A stretch of DNA of 64,000 nt, taken from Acidovorax sp. GW101-3H11. Lineage in GTDB: Bacteria; Pseudomonadota; Gammaproteobacteria; Burkholderiales; Burkholderiaceae_C. Below are positions 30,032-39,470 of this stretch, piece by piece; positions within the stretch are counted from its first letter, which is position 1; each line of letters begins with the position of its first letter. Position numbers and translations under genes: made by a program. Location: NCBI RefSeq assembly GCF_001633105.1, contig NZ_LUKZ01000017.1, positions 1-64,000 on the forward strand, written 5' to 3'. The notes under the pieces are model-generated. The model was given only the letters and a program-made list of their open reading frames with translations. It was not told the DNA's origin and did no database searches.

Positions 30032-30985
30032 TTACCAGCGTGCGCGCAGGCGGTCGTAGGCGTAGGTGCCAAACTGGCGCTGGGCCGACGGGGTCAGGTA
30101 CACGGAGTCGGCAAACACGTAGGCGGCCTGGTTGGCGCCCGACAGCAGCGTGGAGCTGTTGCACAGGGCGGAGTTGACCTTGCCTGCGCCGATGCCGATG
30201 CCGTTGGTCGCGTCCACCGAGGTGCACACGGCCGTGGTGGCGTTGTTGAAGCCGTAGTTGCCGGGCACGCTGGTGTACAGGTTCACGTAGTAGGCCGAGT
30301 CCACGTACAGCACGTTGGCGCCCAGGTCCACGATGCCCACCAGCAGGCCATCGTTGAAGCGGCTGCTCGCATCGGTCAGCAGGGCTTCGCGGCCAATCGA
30401 CTTGGCCCAGGGGCTCTTGCTCAGGTCGTAGGTGCCGGTCACCACCACATACTTGGCACCGGCCGCCACCAGGCGGCGCACCTGGGCGGCCAGGTCTTCA
30501 CCCGCCTTGCGCGCAGCGGCCACCATGGCGGCCTCGGTCTGCGTGCCGGCGGTCACGGCAGCCATGCCGGCGATCACGTCGCTGACACCACCGCTCACGA
30601 TCACCACGTCGGTGTTGGCAAAGCTGCCGCTTGCCAGAAAGGTGTCGATCTGCTCGGTGACGGTGCGGGTGCTGGCGTTGCCTGCGGCGTCGGGCTTGGC
30701 GCTGACGCGGGCGTTGCCCGTGGCGTAGCTGGTGCCGCCTGCGGATGCAGGGGTGAGGGTCTTGCCGTAGTTGGCGACCACCTGCAGGGTCCAGTTGTTG
30801 ACGCTGCCGTCGTTGACGGTGTAGCGCGAGCCGTTTTGTCCCACATCGCTCATGGCATCGCCGAACGCGATGAAGCGCTGGGGCGTGATGGCCGATTCAG
30901 TGGTGCTGGAACCGCAAGCCGCGAGCAACGCGGCCGATGCACATGCGGCGACCATGACGGTGCGGCGCATCCAATTTGCTGCCAT
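30032..30985 (-). CDS. SGNH/GDSL hydrolase-like lipoprotein lacking catalytic Ser and His
   Basis: A 317-residue predicted lipoprotein with lipobox LLAAC (Cys24). The fold pattern of GDSL esterases is clear, but the active site is changed. Block I reads FIAFGDAMSDVG with Ala44 where the nucleophile Ser is expected. Block III reads GGVSD instead of GxND. Block V reads FADSVYLTP, keeping Asp but with Tyr in place of His. I recall relatives in Comamonadaceae with the same GDA. It may bind rather than cleave its ligand, or use another mechanism. It converges on the alpha/beta-hydrolase lipoprotein and is transcribed alone. Confidence 0.8.
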   Translation of the reverse strand: MAANWMRRTVMVAACASAALLAACGSSTTESAITPQRFIAFGDAMSDVGQNGSRYTVNDGSVNNWTLQVVANYGKTLTPASAGGTSYATGNARVSAKPDAAGNASTRTVTEQIDTFLASGSFANTDVVIVSGGVSDVIAGMAAVTAGTQTEAAMVAAARKAGEDLAAQVRRLVAAGAKYVVVTGTYDLSKSPWAKSIGREALLTDASSRFNDGLLVGIVDLGANVLYVDSAYYVNLYTSVPGNYGFNNATTAVCTSVDATNGIGIGAGKVNSALCNSSTLLSGANQAAYVFADSVYLTPSAQRQFGTYAYDRLRARW

Positions 30986-31060
30986 GTATTTCTCCAGAAA
31001 AGTGGGGGGTAGTTTAACGACGCAAAGTCAATGCATGTAAAGCGGCGTCTTCGCGGCCGA

Positions 31061-32077
31061 TCAGGCCGCCGCCGCTCGCTGCAGGCGGTCGCGAACCCCC
31101 TCCCAATCCGGGCTGGCAGGGGGGGTCTCGATCCAGATCAGTTTCACGCCCTCGTCGTCAAAACCGCGCAGCACGGCAAACAGCTGCTGGGCGGTGGCGG
31201 CGGCATCGTCGGGCATGCGCCGCAGTACGAGCCGGGACGAGTGCGAGCGCAGCGCAGAGCGGGCATACACGGCGATGTGGGCTGCGTCGGCGCCCAGCAG
31301 GTCCAGGCTGGTCTGCAGGGCCTTGGCATCCATCAGCCGCACCTTGGCGGCGGGGGCGTAGTGGGCCTCCAGCGTGCCGGATGCGCGGGGGGTGAGGGCG
31401 GGCAGGTCTTCCTTTGACAGCGGCGCAATGCCGCATGCCGCAGCGATCTGCGCGCGCGTGATGGCGCCGGGGCGCAGCAGCACGGGCACGCCACGGGTGC
31501 AGTCCACGATGGTGCTTTCAATGCCCACGCCGCAGGGGCCGCCGTCCAGCACCAGCAGGTCGGTACCCAGCTCGTCCTGCACATGCTGGGCGGTGGTGGG
31601 GCTCACGCGGCCAAAGCGGTTGGCGCTGGGGGCTGCCACGCCCCACACGGGCGGGCCGCCCTGGTCGGTGCCATCGGCCGGGGCCGCGCAGGCCTCCAGC
31701 AGTGCGTGCGCCACCGGGTGCGCCGGGCAGCGCAGGCCCACGCTGTCCTGCCCGCCGGTGGCGGCAGTGGCCACACCGGGCAGTCGCGGCAGGATGAGCG
31801 TGAGCGGGCCGGGCCAGAAGGCATCGACCAGCTTCTGCGCGAAGCCGGGCACCTCGCTGGCAAAGTGCGCAATGCCCTGGGCATTGGCCACATGCACGAT
31901 CAGCGGATGGTCGCTGGGGCGCCCCTTGGCCGCAAAGATCTGCGCCACGGCCGCATCGCTGCTGGCGTCGGCGGCCAGGCCGTACACGGTTTCGGTGGGC
32001 AGGCCCAGCAGCGCGCCGCTGCGCACTGCGCGCGCTGCGGCGGCGATGGCCGAAGGATCGTTGCCGTCAAGGATCAT
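31061..32077 (-). CDS. sua5: L-threonylcarbamoyladenylate synthase, Sua5 type
   Basis: A 338-residue enzyme that joins threonine, bicarbonate and ATP to give threonylcarbamoyl-AMP for t6A tRNA modification. The YrdC domain (residues 1 to about 205) has LGLPTETVYGLAADA, FAAKGRPSDHPLIVHV and APSANRFGRVSPTTAQHV. A linker and the Sua5-specific C-terminal domain (from about residue 230) follow, so this is the long form rather than TsaC. It lies two bases beyond the purK stop on the same strand and is probably the last gene of purE-purK-sua5. Confidence 0.95.
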   Translation of the reverse strand: MILDGNDPSAIAAAARAVRSGALLGLPTETVYGLAADASSDAAVAQIFAAKGRPSDHPLIVHVANAQGIAHFASEVPGFAQKLVDAFWPGPLTLILPRLPGVATAATGGQDSVGLRCPAHPVAHALLEACAAPADGTDQGGPPVWGVAAPSANRFGRVSPTTAQHVQDELGTDLLVLDGGPCGVGIESTIVDCTRGVPVLLRPGAITRAQIAAACGIAPLSKEDLPALTPRASGTLEAHYAPAAKVRLMDAKALQTSLDLLGADAAHIAVYARSALRSHSSRLVLRRMPDDAAATAQQLFAVLRGFDDEGVKLIWIETPPASPDWEGVRDRLQRAAAA

Positions 32078-32079
32078 GG

Positions 32080-33333
32080 TCAGAACGCGTCAATGCCCAG
32101 CAGTGCGGCCGCGTTCAAGGCGGTGGCGCGCGCGGCTTCGGGTGTGGCGCCGGTCATGTTGAGGTGGCCCATCTTGCGGCCCCGCTTGGCATCGCGCTTG
32201 CCGTACAGGTGCAAATGGGTGCCGGGCAGGGCCAGCACCTGGTCCCACGGGGGCGTCTGTTCGGTGTCGCCCTGGGCGAACCACAGGTCGCCCAGCAGGT
32301 TGAGCATCACGGCGGCGCTGTGCTGGCGGGGCTGGGTCAGTGGCAGGTGGGCCATGGTGCGCACCTGCAGCTCGAACTGCGACACATCGCAGGCGTTCTG
32401 GCTGTAGTGGCCGCTGTTGTGCGGGCGCGGGGCGATCTCGTTGACCACCAGGCTGCCGTCCTGCAGCACGAAGAACTCCACGCAGAGCACGCCCACGTAC
32501 TGCAGGCCTTCTGCTACAGATTTCGCAGCTGCTACCGCTTGTGCAGCCAGCGCAGAAGGCAGATTTCCTTTATACACCTCGGTCACGGCCAGGATGCCGT
32601 CGCGGTGCAGGTTGCGCTGCACGGGCAGGTGCACCATGGCGCCGTCAGCACCGCGCGCCACGATCACCGAGCATTCCAGCGCCAGCGGCAGCATCTTCTC
32701 CAGCACGCAGGGCACCTTGCCCACCGCATCCCAGGCGGCGGCCAGTTCGGCGGGCGTCTTCACGCGCACCTGGCCCTTGCCGTCGTAGCCCATGCGGGCC
32801 GTCTTCAGGATGCCGGGAAGGAGGTCGGCGGACACGGCGGCCAACTGCTGTGCCGTCTCGATCACCGCATAGGGCGCACAGGGCACGCCGCAGGCCACAA
32901 AGTGGGCCTTTTCCCGCGCGCGGTCCTGCGCGACAGAGACTGCGCTGGCGGCGGGCGACACCGGGCGCTGCGCGGCCAGGGCGGCCAGCGCGGCGGCGGG
33001 CACGTTCTCGAATTCGGTGGTCACCGCATCGGCCACGCGGGCCAGTGCGGCCAGGCCCTGCGGATCTTCGTAGTCTGTCTGAATGTGGTGGTGGCTCACC
33101 AAGCCCGCCGGGCTGGTGGGGTCGGCGTCCAGCACGGCCGTGAAGTAGCCCATGGCCTGGGCCTGGTGCACGAACATGCGGCCCAGCTGGCCGCCGCCGA
33201 GCACGCCCAGCGTGCTGCCGGGCAGCAGTGGAGCCCCCACGCTTGCCACTGCGTGTGCGGCGCTGCCCCCCAAGGGGGCCTTCGCGCCTTCGGGCGGCCG
33301 TGCGGCGCTCAATGGCTTGGCAGAATCGGTCAT
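32080..33333 (-). CDS. purK: N5-carboxyaminoimidazole ribonucleotide synthase
   Basis: A 417-residue ATP-grasp enzyme of purine synthesis that carboxylates AIR. The fold begins at [12 protein letters not shown] near residue 44, and [13 protein letters not shown]-type, [17 protein letters not shown] and [13 protein letters not shown] motifs follow. Two parts look acquired. Residues 8-33 ([20 protein letters not shown]) are encoded by a GC-rich repeat, so the true start may be an internal site. Residues about 252-275 coincide with a copy of the 65-base element. Both make the protein longer than relatives. The ATG overlaps the purE stop (ATGA). Confidence 0.93.
   Translation of the reverse strand: MTDSAKPLSAARPPEGAKAPLGGSAAHAVASVGAPLLPGSTLGVLGGGQLGRMFVHQAQAMGYFTAVLDADPTSPAGLVSHHHIQTDYEDPQGLAALARVADAVTTEFENVPAAALAALAAQRPVSPAASAVSVAQDRAREKAHFVACGVPCAPYAVIETAQQLAAVSADLLPGILKTARMGYDGKGQVRVKTPAELAAAWDAVGKVPCVLEKMLPLALECSVIVARGADGAMVHLPVQRNLHRDGILAVTEVYKGNLPSALAAQAVAAAKSVAEGLQYVGVLCVEFFVLQDGSLVVNEIAPRPHNSGHYSQNACDVSQFELQVRTMAHLPLTQPRQHSAAVMLNLLGDLWFAQGDTEQTPPWDQVLALPGTHLHLYGKRDAKRGRKMGHLNMTGATPEAARATALNAAALLGIDAF
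32509..32578 (+). repeat. 65-base dispersed element, antisense copy inside purK
   Basis: Reads TTCTGCTACAGATTTCGCAG, then CTGCTACCGCTTGTGC, then CCAGCGCAGAAGGCAG and TTTCCTTTATACAC on the plus strand. purK reads through it in frame on the other strand. Confidence 0.6.
33235..33312 (-). repeat. GC-rich repeat encoding the PurK N-terminal extension
   Basis: On the minus strand: GCCGCACGGCCGCCCGAAGG, then CGCGAAGGCCCCCTTGG and GGGGCAGCGCC, ending CAGTGGCAAGCGTGGGGGC. This is the style of intergenic repeat I associate with Comamonadaceae, here placed in the first codons of purK. Confidence 0.6.
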
Positions 33334-33824
33334 GCGGCGGGCGGCAGGGTCATGTTGCGGGCCACTTCCGTCTGTTCGGCGCGGAAGGCTTCCAGGCGCT
33401 GGCGCAGCTCGGGGCTCTCGTTGGCCAGCAGGGCCACGGCAAACAGGGCCGCGTTGGCAGCGCCCGCCGTGCCGATGGCGAACGTGGCCACCGGGATGCC
33501 CTTGGGCATCTGCACGATGCTGTGCAGCGAGTCCACCCCCTGCAGGTGGCGGCTGGCCACGGGCACGCCCAGCACGGGCACAGGGGTCTTGGCGGCGATC
33601 ATTCCGGGCAGGTGGGCGGCACCGCCCGCGCCCGCGATGATGGCCTTCAGGCCCCGGCTGGCGGCGCTTTCGGCGTAGGCGAACATGTCGTCGGGCATGC
33701 GGTGGGCCGAGACCACGCGGGCCTCGTGGGCGATGCCGAACTGTTCAAGAATCTGCACTGCATGCTGCATGGTGTCCCAGTCGCTGCTGGAACCCATGAC
33801 CACGCCGATCTGGATGGGTTTCAT
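33330..33824 (-). CDS. purE: 5-(carboxyamino)imidazole ribonucleotide mutase
   Basis: A 164-residue enzyme (class I PurE) converting N5-CAIR to CAIR in purine synthesis. [27 protein letters not shown] and [13 protein letters not shown] are the family motifs; the catalytic His is in SAHRMP. The start [11 protein letters not shown] is chosen over a long upstream frame running antisense to cnoX. First gene of purE-purK-sua5, coupled to purK by an ATGA overlap, and divergent from cnoX. Confidence 0.96.
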   Translation of the reverse strand: MKPIQIGVVMGSSSDWDTMQHAVQILEQFGIAHEARVVSAHRMPDDMFAYAESAASRGLKAIIAGAGGAAHLPGMIAAKTPVPVLGVPVASRHLQGVDSLHSIVQMPKGIPVATFAIGTAGAANAALFAVALLANESPELRQRLEAFRAEQTEVARNMTLPPAA

Positions 33825-33987
33825 GGTGGTTTGGGGGCGGCGGCAGTGCGCTGGGCCTGCCGCACCGCTGTGGGTGGAACCCGCGATTTTACTTTTTGCG
33901 CTTCCTTGCGCGGCCTGGGGCTGTTTCCATGCGCCAAAATAGCGCGAACCCACCAGCTCCACCGGCCTTGGCCCGGCACCCACCACC

Positions 33988-34896
33988 ATGATTGACGTCA
34001 CCGTAGAGAACTTTGAAGCCGAGGTGGTTGCCGCCTCGATGAACGTGCCCGTGCTGGTGGACTTCTGGGCGCCCTGGTGCGGCCCCTGCAAGTCGCTGGG
34101 CCCGGTGCTGGAAAAGCTCGAAACCGAATACGCGGGCCGCTTCAAGCTCGCCAAGATCGACTCCGACCAGGAGCAGCAGTTGGCCGGGATGTTCGGCATC
34201 CGCAGCATTCCCACCTGCGTGCTGCTCATGAACGGCCAGCCCGTGGACGGCTTCATGGGCGCCTTGCCCGAAGGCCAGGTGCGCGCCTTCCTCGACAAGC
34301 ATGTGCCCACCGCCGAAGAAATGGTGGCCGAAGCCGAGGAAGAAGAAGCCCAGGACGCCCTGGCCGATGGCGACACGGGCACGGCCCTCGAAAAACTGCA
34401 GCACGCGGTGGTCACCGATCCCTCCAACGACGATGCACGCTTCGACTACGTCAAGCTGCTGCTGCAGCTGCGTCGTGAGGACGATGCCAAGGTTGCGTTT
34501 GCCCCTGTGATCGCCAAAGCCGCCGTGTCGCGCAAGCTCGGCGCGCTGAAGGTCTGGATGGATGCTATTGATTTTGTAGCTATTGGAGCATATGGGGAGC
34601 GCGTAGAGGCCGATTTTGAGGCGAAAATCACCGCCAACAAACGCGATTTCGACACCCGCTACGCCCGCGCCCGCTGGCTGATGGCCCAGCAGCGCTGGAC
34701 CGACGCCATGGACGAGTTGCTCGAAATCCTCATGCGCGACAAGGCCTGGAACGAGGAAGCCGCGCGCAAGACCTATGTGGCCATCCTCGAAGTCATCGAG
34801 GCCCCCAAGCCCAAGGTGGCAGAGGGCCAGATCCCGCCCGAAGACCCGGTGGTGGCCACGTACCGGCGCCGGTTGTCGAGCGTGGTGCTGAGCTGA
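33988..34896 (+). CDS. cnoX: Thioredoxin-fold chaperedoxin with TPR-like C-terminus
   Basis: A 302-residue CnoX/YbbN-type protein, cytosolic. The thioredoxin domain (residues 1 to about 108) keeps an active CxxC, WAPWCGPC with Cys31 and Cys34, unlike Escherichia coli CnoX. An acidic linker ([16 protein letters not shown]) leads to a TPR-like helical domain. The family protects substrates of GroEL and DnaK during oxidative (bleach) stress; action here is inferred. Residues about 192-214 ([20 protein letters not shown]) come from a plus copy of the 65-base element, seen also as a local drop in GC. The next lipoprotein gene starts 10 bases after the stop. Confidence 0.9.
   Translation: MIDVTVENFEAEVVAASMNVPVLVDFWAPWCGPCKSLGPVLEKLETEYAGRFKLAKIDSDQEQQLAGMFGIRSIPTCVLLMNGQPVDGFMGALPEGQVRAFLDKHVPTAEEMVAEAEEEEAQDALADGDTGTALEKLQHAVVTDPSNDDARFDYVKLLLQLRREDDAKVAFAPVIAKAAVSRKLGALKVWMDAIDFVAIGAYGERVEADFEAKITANKRDFDTRYARARWLMAQQRWTDAMDELLEILMRDKAWNEEAARKTYVAILEVIEAPKPKVAEGQIPPEDPVVATYRRRLSSVVLS
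34561..34629 (+). repeat. 65-base dispersed element, copy inside cnoX
   Basis: GCTATTGATTTTGTAGC hairpin-like start, then GAGCGCGTAGAGGCCG core and GGCGAAAATC tail. In frame within cnoX and AT-richer than the flanking codons. Confidence 0.75.
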
Positions 34897-34906
34897 AAGC
34901 CTGCGG

Positions 34907-35782
34907 ATGGGGGAGCGGCTGAACGGCGTGCAGGCGTTCACCACGTGGGCGCTGCGGTCGTGTCGGCCCCTGCTGGCCCGGTGCGTTCATGGCGCGGTGA
35001 TCGCCCGGCTGTCCGCTGCGGCGCTGTGCTGCAGCCTTCTGCTGGGGTGCGCTGGCCGACCGCCGGCCCCCGATGCCATCGTTTCAGGCGTGGCCCTGGC
35101 CCGGGAGCGCGTGGTGCTGCCCCCGGAGGCCGTGTTTGAGGCCACGCTGCTGGATGTCACCCACACTGACATGCCCCCGGTGGTGCTGGGCCGCCAGCGC
35201 AGCGCCCCTGCCGGGCAGGCGCCTTTTGCGCTGTGGATTCCCTATCCTTCTTCACGGTTTGTGCCCAAGGGCCGCTGCGAGGTGCGCGCCACGGTGACCT
35301 TGGAGGGGCGCCTGCTGCTGGCGACGGACAAGCGCCATCCGGTGCCGCAGGACGCTGCGTTTCGCCGCGTGGATGTTCAGTTGCAGCGGTTGCTACCTCA
35401 AGCCGCCACGGTGGAAGCCAGCGTGCCCTTGGTGCTGACCTACTGGCGGCTGGTCGAGATAGCGGGTGAGGCCGTGGGGCGCCCGCCCGAGGGGGCGGTT
35501 ACCCCGCACCTGGTGTTGCAAGCGGATGAGCCACGGGTGGCGGGATCGGGCGGGTGCAACCGGTTCCTGGCGGACTACGCGTTGCAAGGCGGGCGGCTGC
35601 GTTTTGAGCGCCTGGTCTCCAACATCACGCTGTGCTTGCCCGCCAGTGGGACGGAAACGCGGTTTTTCGAGGCGCTGTTGGCGGTGCAGAGTTTCCGGCA
35701 GCAAGGATCGCAGCTGGTGCTGCGGGGCGGCGAAGGGCAGGCACTGCTGCGCTTCGAGTCCGCCGAGACATTGCTGAACTGA
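34907..35782 (+). CDS. Lipoprotein with YbaY-like and META/HslJ-like domains
   Basis: A 291-residue predicted lipoprotein; the lipobox is SLLLGCAG, preceded by an unusually long leader, so the start may be further in. The first half (VVLPPEAVFEATLLDVT through VPKGRCEVRATV) resembles the YbaY immunoglobulin-like domain. The second half (VLTYWRLVEIAGEAV, SGGCNRFLADYALQGGRL) resembles META/HslJ domains, which occur in heat-shock and secreted proteins. The two are combined in one chain, which I believe is known in Burkholderiales. It follows cnoX by ten bases, so cotranscription and an envelope stress role are plausible but unproven. Confidence 0.78.
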   Translation: MGERLNGVQAFTTWALRSCRPLLARCVHGAVIARLSAAALCCSLLLGCAGRPPAPDAIVSGVALARERVVLPPEAVFEATLLDVTHTDMPPVVLGRQRSAPAGQAPFALWIPYPSSRFVPKGRCEVRATVTLEGRLLLATDKRHPVPQDAAFRRVDVQLQRLLPQAATVEASVPLVLTYWRLVEIAGEAVGRPPEGAVTPHLVLQADEPRVAGSGGCNRFLADYALQGGRLRFERLVSNITLCLPASGTETRFFEALLAVQSFRQQGSQLVLRGGEGQALLRFESAETLLN

Positions 35783-35828
35783 CCGCCCTGTGACGGGGCT
35801 GGAGGCAGGCGCCGACGGCGCCCGCCGT

Positions 35829-36752
35829 TCAGCGGGCGGTGAGCCGCTCCAGCGCTTCGCGGTACTTGGCTGCCGTCTTCTCGATCACCTCCTGGGGCAG
35901 GCGCGGCGCGGGCGCGGTCTTGTCCCAGAGCTTGCCGCCCACCTTGGCCTGTTCCAGCCAGTCGCGCACGAACTGCTTGTCGTAGCTGGGCGGGTTGGCG
36001 CCCTGGGCCAGCGCGTCGGCGTAACCTTCCACGGGCCAGTAGCGCGAGCTATCGGGGGTGAGCACTTCGTCCATCAGCACCAGCGTGCCGTCGGGCGCCA
36101 GTCCGAACTCGAATTTTGTGTCGGCAATGATCATGCCTTTGGTCAGTGCGATCTCGGCGGCGGCCTGGTAGATGGCGATGCTCAGGTCGCGGATGCGGGT
36201 GGCCAGGTCGAGGCCGATCATCTCCACGGTGCGCTCGAAGGTGATGTTCTCGTCGTGCTCGCCCACGGCGGCCTTGGCGGCGGGCGTGTAGATGGGCTCG
36301 GGCAGCTTGGCCGCGTTGGTCAGGCCTTCGGGCAGCGGCACGCCGCAGACCGAGCGCGATTCCTGGTATTCCTTCCAGCCGCTGCCCGCCAGGTAACCAC
36401 GCACCACGGCCTCCACCGGGATGGGCTTGAGGCGCTGCACCAGCATCGAGCGGCCACGCACCTGGGCCACTTCATCGGGCTTGACCACGCTCTCGGGGGC
36501 GTCGCCGGTAAGGTGGTTGGGGCAGATGTGGCCGAGCTTGTCGAACCAGAACAGCGCCATTTGTGTGAGCAACTCGCCCTTGCCGGGGATGGGCTCGCCC
36601 ATGATCACGTCGAAGGCCGAGAGGCGGTCGCTGGCCACCATCAGGATGCGGTCGTCGCCCACGGCGTAGTTGTCGCGCACCTTGCCGCGCGCCAGCAGGG
36701 GCAGCGACGTGAGGGCAGAGGTGTGCAGGGCGTTGGAGCTGGGCTGGGTCAT
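35829..36752 (-). CDS. purC: Phosphoribosylaminoimidazole-succinocarboxamide synthase
   Basis: A 307-residue enzyme (eukaryotic-like long bacterial form) that ligates aspartate to CAIR in purine synthesis. Motifs are [47 protein letters not shown], the ISFER-like [11 protein letters not shown] and ADTKFEFGL. The start [14 protein letters not shown] is preferred to a longer frame because upstream residues have no family match. It is on the same strand as purE-purK but separated by two plus-strand genes. An 11-bp perfect inverted repeat lies about 76 bases upstream (36828-36865). Confidence 0.95.
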   Translation of the reverse strand: MTQPSSNALHTSALTSLPLLARGKVRDNYAVGDDRILMVASDRLSAFDVIMGEPIPGKGELLTQMALFWFDKLGHICPNHLTGDAPESVVKPDEVAQVRGRSMLVQRLKPIPVEAVVRGYLAGSGWKEYQESRSVCGVPLPEGLTNAAKLPEPIYTPAAKAAVGEHDENITFERTVEMIGLDLATRIRDLSIAIYQAAAEIALTKGMIIADTKFEFGLAPDGTLVLMDEVLTPDSSRYWPVEGYADALAQGANPPSYDKQFVRDWLEQAKVGGKLWDKTAPAPRLPQEVIEKTAAKYREALERLTAR

Positions 36753-36827
36753 GGTGTCGGTGTGGGCGGTCGATATCCGCAGCAGGCAATCCGAAGAAGA
36801 ACGGGTGGGGCGAAGCGCGTGCAGGCG

Positions 36828-36865
36828 GGGCCCGGCGCAACCTGCAGATTTTACGCGCCGGGCCC
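36828..36865 (-). promoter_or_regulatory. Inverted repeat upstream of purC
   Basis: GGGCCCGGCGC and GCGCCGGGCCC are a perfect 11-bp inverted repeat with a 16-base spacer. It lies between the divergent purC and MFS genes. It may be an mRNA hairpin in the purC leader or an operator; no known motif is recognised. Confidence 0.4.
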
Positions 36866-37014
36866 GGGTGCGCCTGCAAAGCCACGGGCGCGGGTCAAAA
36901 CGGGGCGAGCATAGGTGGCGCGGGGCTGCGTGGTGCTGGGCTGTGTGGAGCACGGGGTGCGCGCCCTTGGGGCACACTGTGCGGCCCTGACTTTGACCGG
37001 GCCGCCTGCGGCCT

Positions 37015-38253
37015 TTGCCTGTGTCCACCACCACTGCCCCTGCGCTCACTCCCCGCCGCGAACTCTGGCTGCTGCTGACCTTGGCCGGCATCCAGTTCAC
37101 CCACATCCTCGACTTCATGATCATGATGCCGCTCGGGCCGCAGTTCACGCGGCTGTTCGCCATCAGCGACGCGCAGTTCGGCCTGCTGGTATCGGCCTAC
37201 ACACTGTCGGCGGGGGCGTCGGGGCTGCTCGCGTCCACCTACATCGACCGTTTTGGCCGCAAGCGGCTGCTGCTGGTGCTGTATGTGCTGTTCGGGCTGG
37301 CAACGCTGGCCTGCGGCGTGGCACCCACCTACGGCACGCTCATGGCGGCGCGCATCCTGGCGGGAGCGTTCGGTGGCGTGCTGTCGGCCCTGTCGCAGAC
37401 CATCGTGGCGGATGTGGTGCCGTTCGAGCGGCGCGGGCGGGCGATGGGGATCGTCATGACGTCGTTTGCGGTGTCCACCGTGGCGGGCGTGCCCCTGGGC
37501 CTGATCCTGGCTGAGCATGGGGGCTGGAACCTGCCGTTCATCGCCATCGCGGCCCTGGTCGGGGTGCTGGCCATCCAGGCCGCCCGCACCCTGCCGCCCC
37601 TGACGGCCCATGTGCAGGCGGCGGGTGGCCGCTCGGCGCTATCGGGCATTGCACAGGTGTTGGCCGATCCGAACCACCGCTGGGCCTTTGTGTACTCAGC
37701 GCTGCTGGTGTCCACGGGGTTCACGGTGATTCCCTACATCACCATCTACATGCAGGCCAATGCCGGGGTGCGGGCGGACCAGATTCCTCTGGCCTATCTG
37801 TGCGGCGGTATCGCCACTTTGTTCACCGCGCGCTGGTTTGGCCGCTGGACCGACCGCTGGGGCAAGGTGCCCACCTTCCGTGCGCTGGTGGCGGCCTCGG
37901 TGCCCTGCCTCCTGGGGATCACGCTGTGCCAGGGGCTGCCACTGTGGGGCGTGTTGCTGGTGTCCACCCTGATGTTCGCCTTTGTGAGCGGGCGCATGAT
38001 TCCGGGGATGGCCATCGTCACCTCGGCGGCGCAGCCCGCCTTGCGGGGCACGTTCATGACCCTGAATGCATCGGTGCAGTCTGCCGCCATGGGGGTGGCG
38101 TCTTTTGTGGGCGGGGTGTTGATCAGCCGCGATGCGCAGGGGCTGGTGCAGAACTACTGGGTGGCGGCCCTGGTGGGCATTGCGGCCGGTGTGCTGTCGA
38201 TGCTGGTGGTGGGGCGGCTGCATCTGCACGGGGCGACCCCTGCGGCGCGCTAG
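37015..38253 (+). CDS. Major facilitator superfamily transporter
   Basis: A protein of about 412 residues with twelve predicted membrane helices. It has the MFS loop 2-3 motif ([14 protein letters not shown]) and a second copy-like loop ([13 protein letters not shown]). The first helix reads [15 protein letters not shown], a pattern I associate with the AraJ/drug-efflux-like MFS group. The substrate is unknown. The start is non-ATG: either TTG at 37015 or GTG at 37021; the GTG gives [14 protein letters not shown]. No clear ribosome binding site precedes either. It is divergent from purC. Confidence 0.88.
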   Translation: MPVSTTTAPALTPRRELWLLLTLAGIQFTHILDFMIMMPLGPQFTRLFAISDAQFGLLVSAYTLSAGASGLLASTYIDRFGRKRLLLVLYVLFGLATLACGVAPTYGTLMAARILAGAFGGVLSALSQTIVADVVPFERRGRAMGIVMTSFAVSTVAGVPLGLILAEHGGWNLPFIAIAALVGVLAIQAARTLPPLTAHVQAAGGRSALSGIAQVLADPNHRWAFVYSALLVSTGFTVIPYITIYMQANAGVRADQIPLAYLCGGIATLFTARWFGRWTDRWGKVPTFRALVAASVPCLLGITLCQGLPLWGVLLVSTLMFAFVSGRMIPGMAIVTSAAQPALRGTFMTLNASVQSAAMGVASFVGGVLISRDAQGLVQNYWVAALVGIAAGVLSMLVVGRLHLHGATPAAR

Positions 38254-38370
38254 AGGGGCTTGGGCAGGGAGGCGGTGGCCTCTGCCCCCTGCGAACTCGT
38301 CCATTGTGCGCGCTTTTTGGGGGCTTGGCACCTGGGCAGGCATAACCCAGCGGGCCGGGGCGGTATGGGA

Positions 38371-38399
38371 TTGCTTTTCGGGGAGGGCGGGGGCATAGT
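38371..38399 (+). promoter_or_regulatory. Possible sigma-70 promoter of hpf
   Basis: TTGCTT and CATAGT are spaced by 17 bases, about 90 bases upstream of hpf, in a 239-base gap that holds no gene. The hexamers match the consensus only moderately. Confidence 0.3.
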
Positions 38400-38492
38400 G
38401 AACTCACGTCAACGGATGCATCCAAGTTCGCCGAGCCGCTCCTCTGATCCAGGGCGGCGTTTTTCCCACCGAGAGCTACAGGAGACTTATTT

Positions 38493-38828
38493 ATGAACTT
38501 GACGATCAGCGGTCACCACCTCGAAGTTACCCCCGCCTTGCGCAGCTATGTCACCACCAAGCTGGATCGGATCACCCGCCATTTTGACCAAGTTGTCGAT
38601 GTCAAGGTACTGCTGACGGTAGAGAAGCAAAAGGAAAAGGAAAAGAGGCAGCGAGCGGAATGCAACATCCACGTGAAGGGCAACGACCTGTTTGCCGAAA
38701 GCTCCCACGCAGACCTCTATGCCGCCGTGGACGAGCTGGTGGACAAGATGGACCGCCAGGTGGTGCGCCACAAGGATCGTTTGCAAGACCACCACCACGA
38801 AGCCGCCAAGCGCGAATTGCACGCTTGA
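38493..38828 (+). CDS. hpf: Ribosome hibernation promoting factor, short form
   Basis: A 111-residue RaiA/HPF-family protein that binds the 30S subunit in slow growth and helps form inactive 100S ribosomes. [38 protein letters not shown] and the basic ending are family typical; the long-form dimerisation tail is absent. AGGAGAC precedes the ATG by eight bases. In many proteobacteria hpf lies between rpoN and ptsN. Here ptsN follows, but rpoN is replaced upstream by an MFS gene. A terminator lies between hpf and ptsN. Confidence 0.95.
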   Translation: MNLTISGHHLEVTPALRSYVTTKLDRITRHFDQVVDVKVLLTVEKQKEKEKRQRAECNIHVKGNDLFAESSHADLYAAVDELVDKMDRQVVRHKDRLQDHHHEAAKRELHA

Positions 38829-38856
38829 TGCGCCAGCCCTGAGCCTGGCACAGCAG

Positions 38857-38881
38857 CCGCCCCCTTCCGGGCGGTTTTTTT
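38857..38881 (+). terminator. Rho-independent terminator of hpf
   Basis: CCGCCC-CCTTCC-GGGCGG stem-loop followed by seven T. Confidence 0.88.
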
Positions 38882-38942
38882 GTTGCCCGACGCGCCGTGC
38901 TCAGGGTTTTCGCCAATATGTGCATAATTGTTACCCTTGACC

Positions 38943-39410
38943 ATGAACCGACTCGCCTCCATCCTGCCCTCCGCTCAAGTGCTTGTGAGTGTTGACGCCA
39001 CCAGCAAGAAGCGTGCTTTTGAAGAAGCGGGTCTGCTGTTCGAAAGCCAGCACGGCCTCTCGCGTGCGCTGATCACCGACAGCCTGTTTGCGCGTGAGCG
39101 GCTGGGCTCCACGGGGCTCGGCCACGGTGTGGCCATCCCGCACGGGCGCATCAAGGGGCTCAAGGCGCCGATGGCGGCCGTGTTCCAGCTGCTCAATCCG
39201 ATTGGTTTTGACGCGCCTGACGAATTGCCTGTGGGGCTGCTGATTTTCCTGCTGGTGCCCGAGGCGGCCACGCAGAAGCACCTGGAAATCCTCTCCGAAA
39301 TTGCCGAGTTGCTGAGCGACTCGGCCCTGCGCGAAAAGCTCAAGGCCTGCACCGATGCCGCCGAGCTGCACGGCATGATTGCAGGCTGGCAGTCCACACA
39401 GACCGCCTGA
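38943..39410 (+). CDS. ptsN: PTS IIA-like nitrogen regulatory protein
   Basis: A 155-residue EIIA-Ntr protein of the nitrogen PTS, a cytosolic phosphocarrier that regulates potassium and nitrogen related targets. The phosphorylated His67 is in GLGHGVAIPHGRI. An alternative ATG five codons earlier (MLPLTMNRL) is possible. A CATAAT hexamer at 38923-38928 is a candidate -10 box. It is followed by hprK after 60 bases; the pair is typical of betaproteobacteria. Confidence 0.94.
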   Translation: MNRLASILPSAQVLVSVDATSKKRAFEEAGLLFESQHGLSRALITDSLFARERLGSTGLGHGVAIPHGRIKGLKAPMAAVFQLLNPIGFDAPDELPVGLLIFLLVPEAATQKHLEILSEIAELLSDSALREKLKACTDAAELHGMIAGWQSTQTA

Positions 39411-39470
39411 GTGCCCGCCCTGCGCGCTGTGTGTTGTCCCTCATCCGATCTGATTGAGCACTGACCCGCC

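Noticed and set aside
38330-38350. Possible sigma-54 promoter upstream of hpf (TTGGCAC...GGCA)
   Set aside because: The GG and GC elements are one base too far apart for the -24/-12 consensus.
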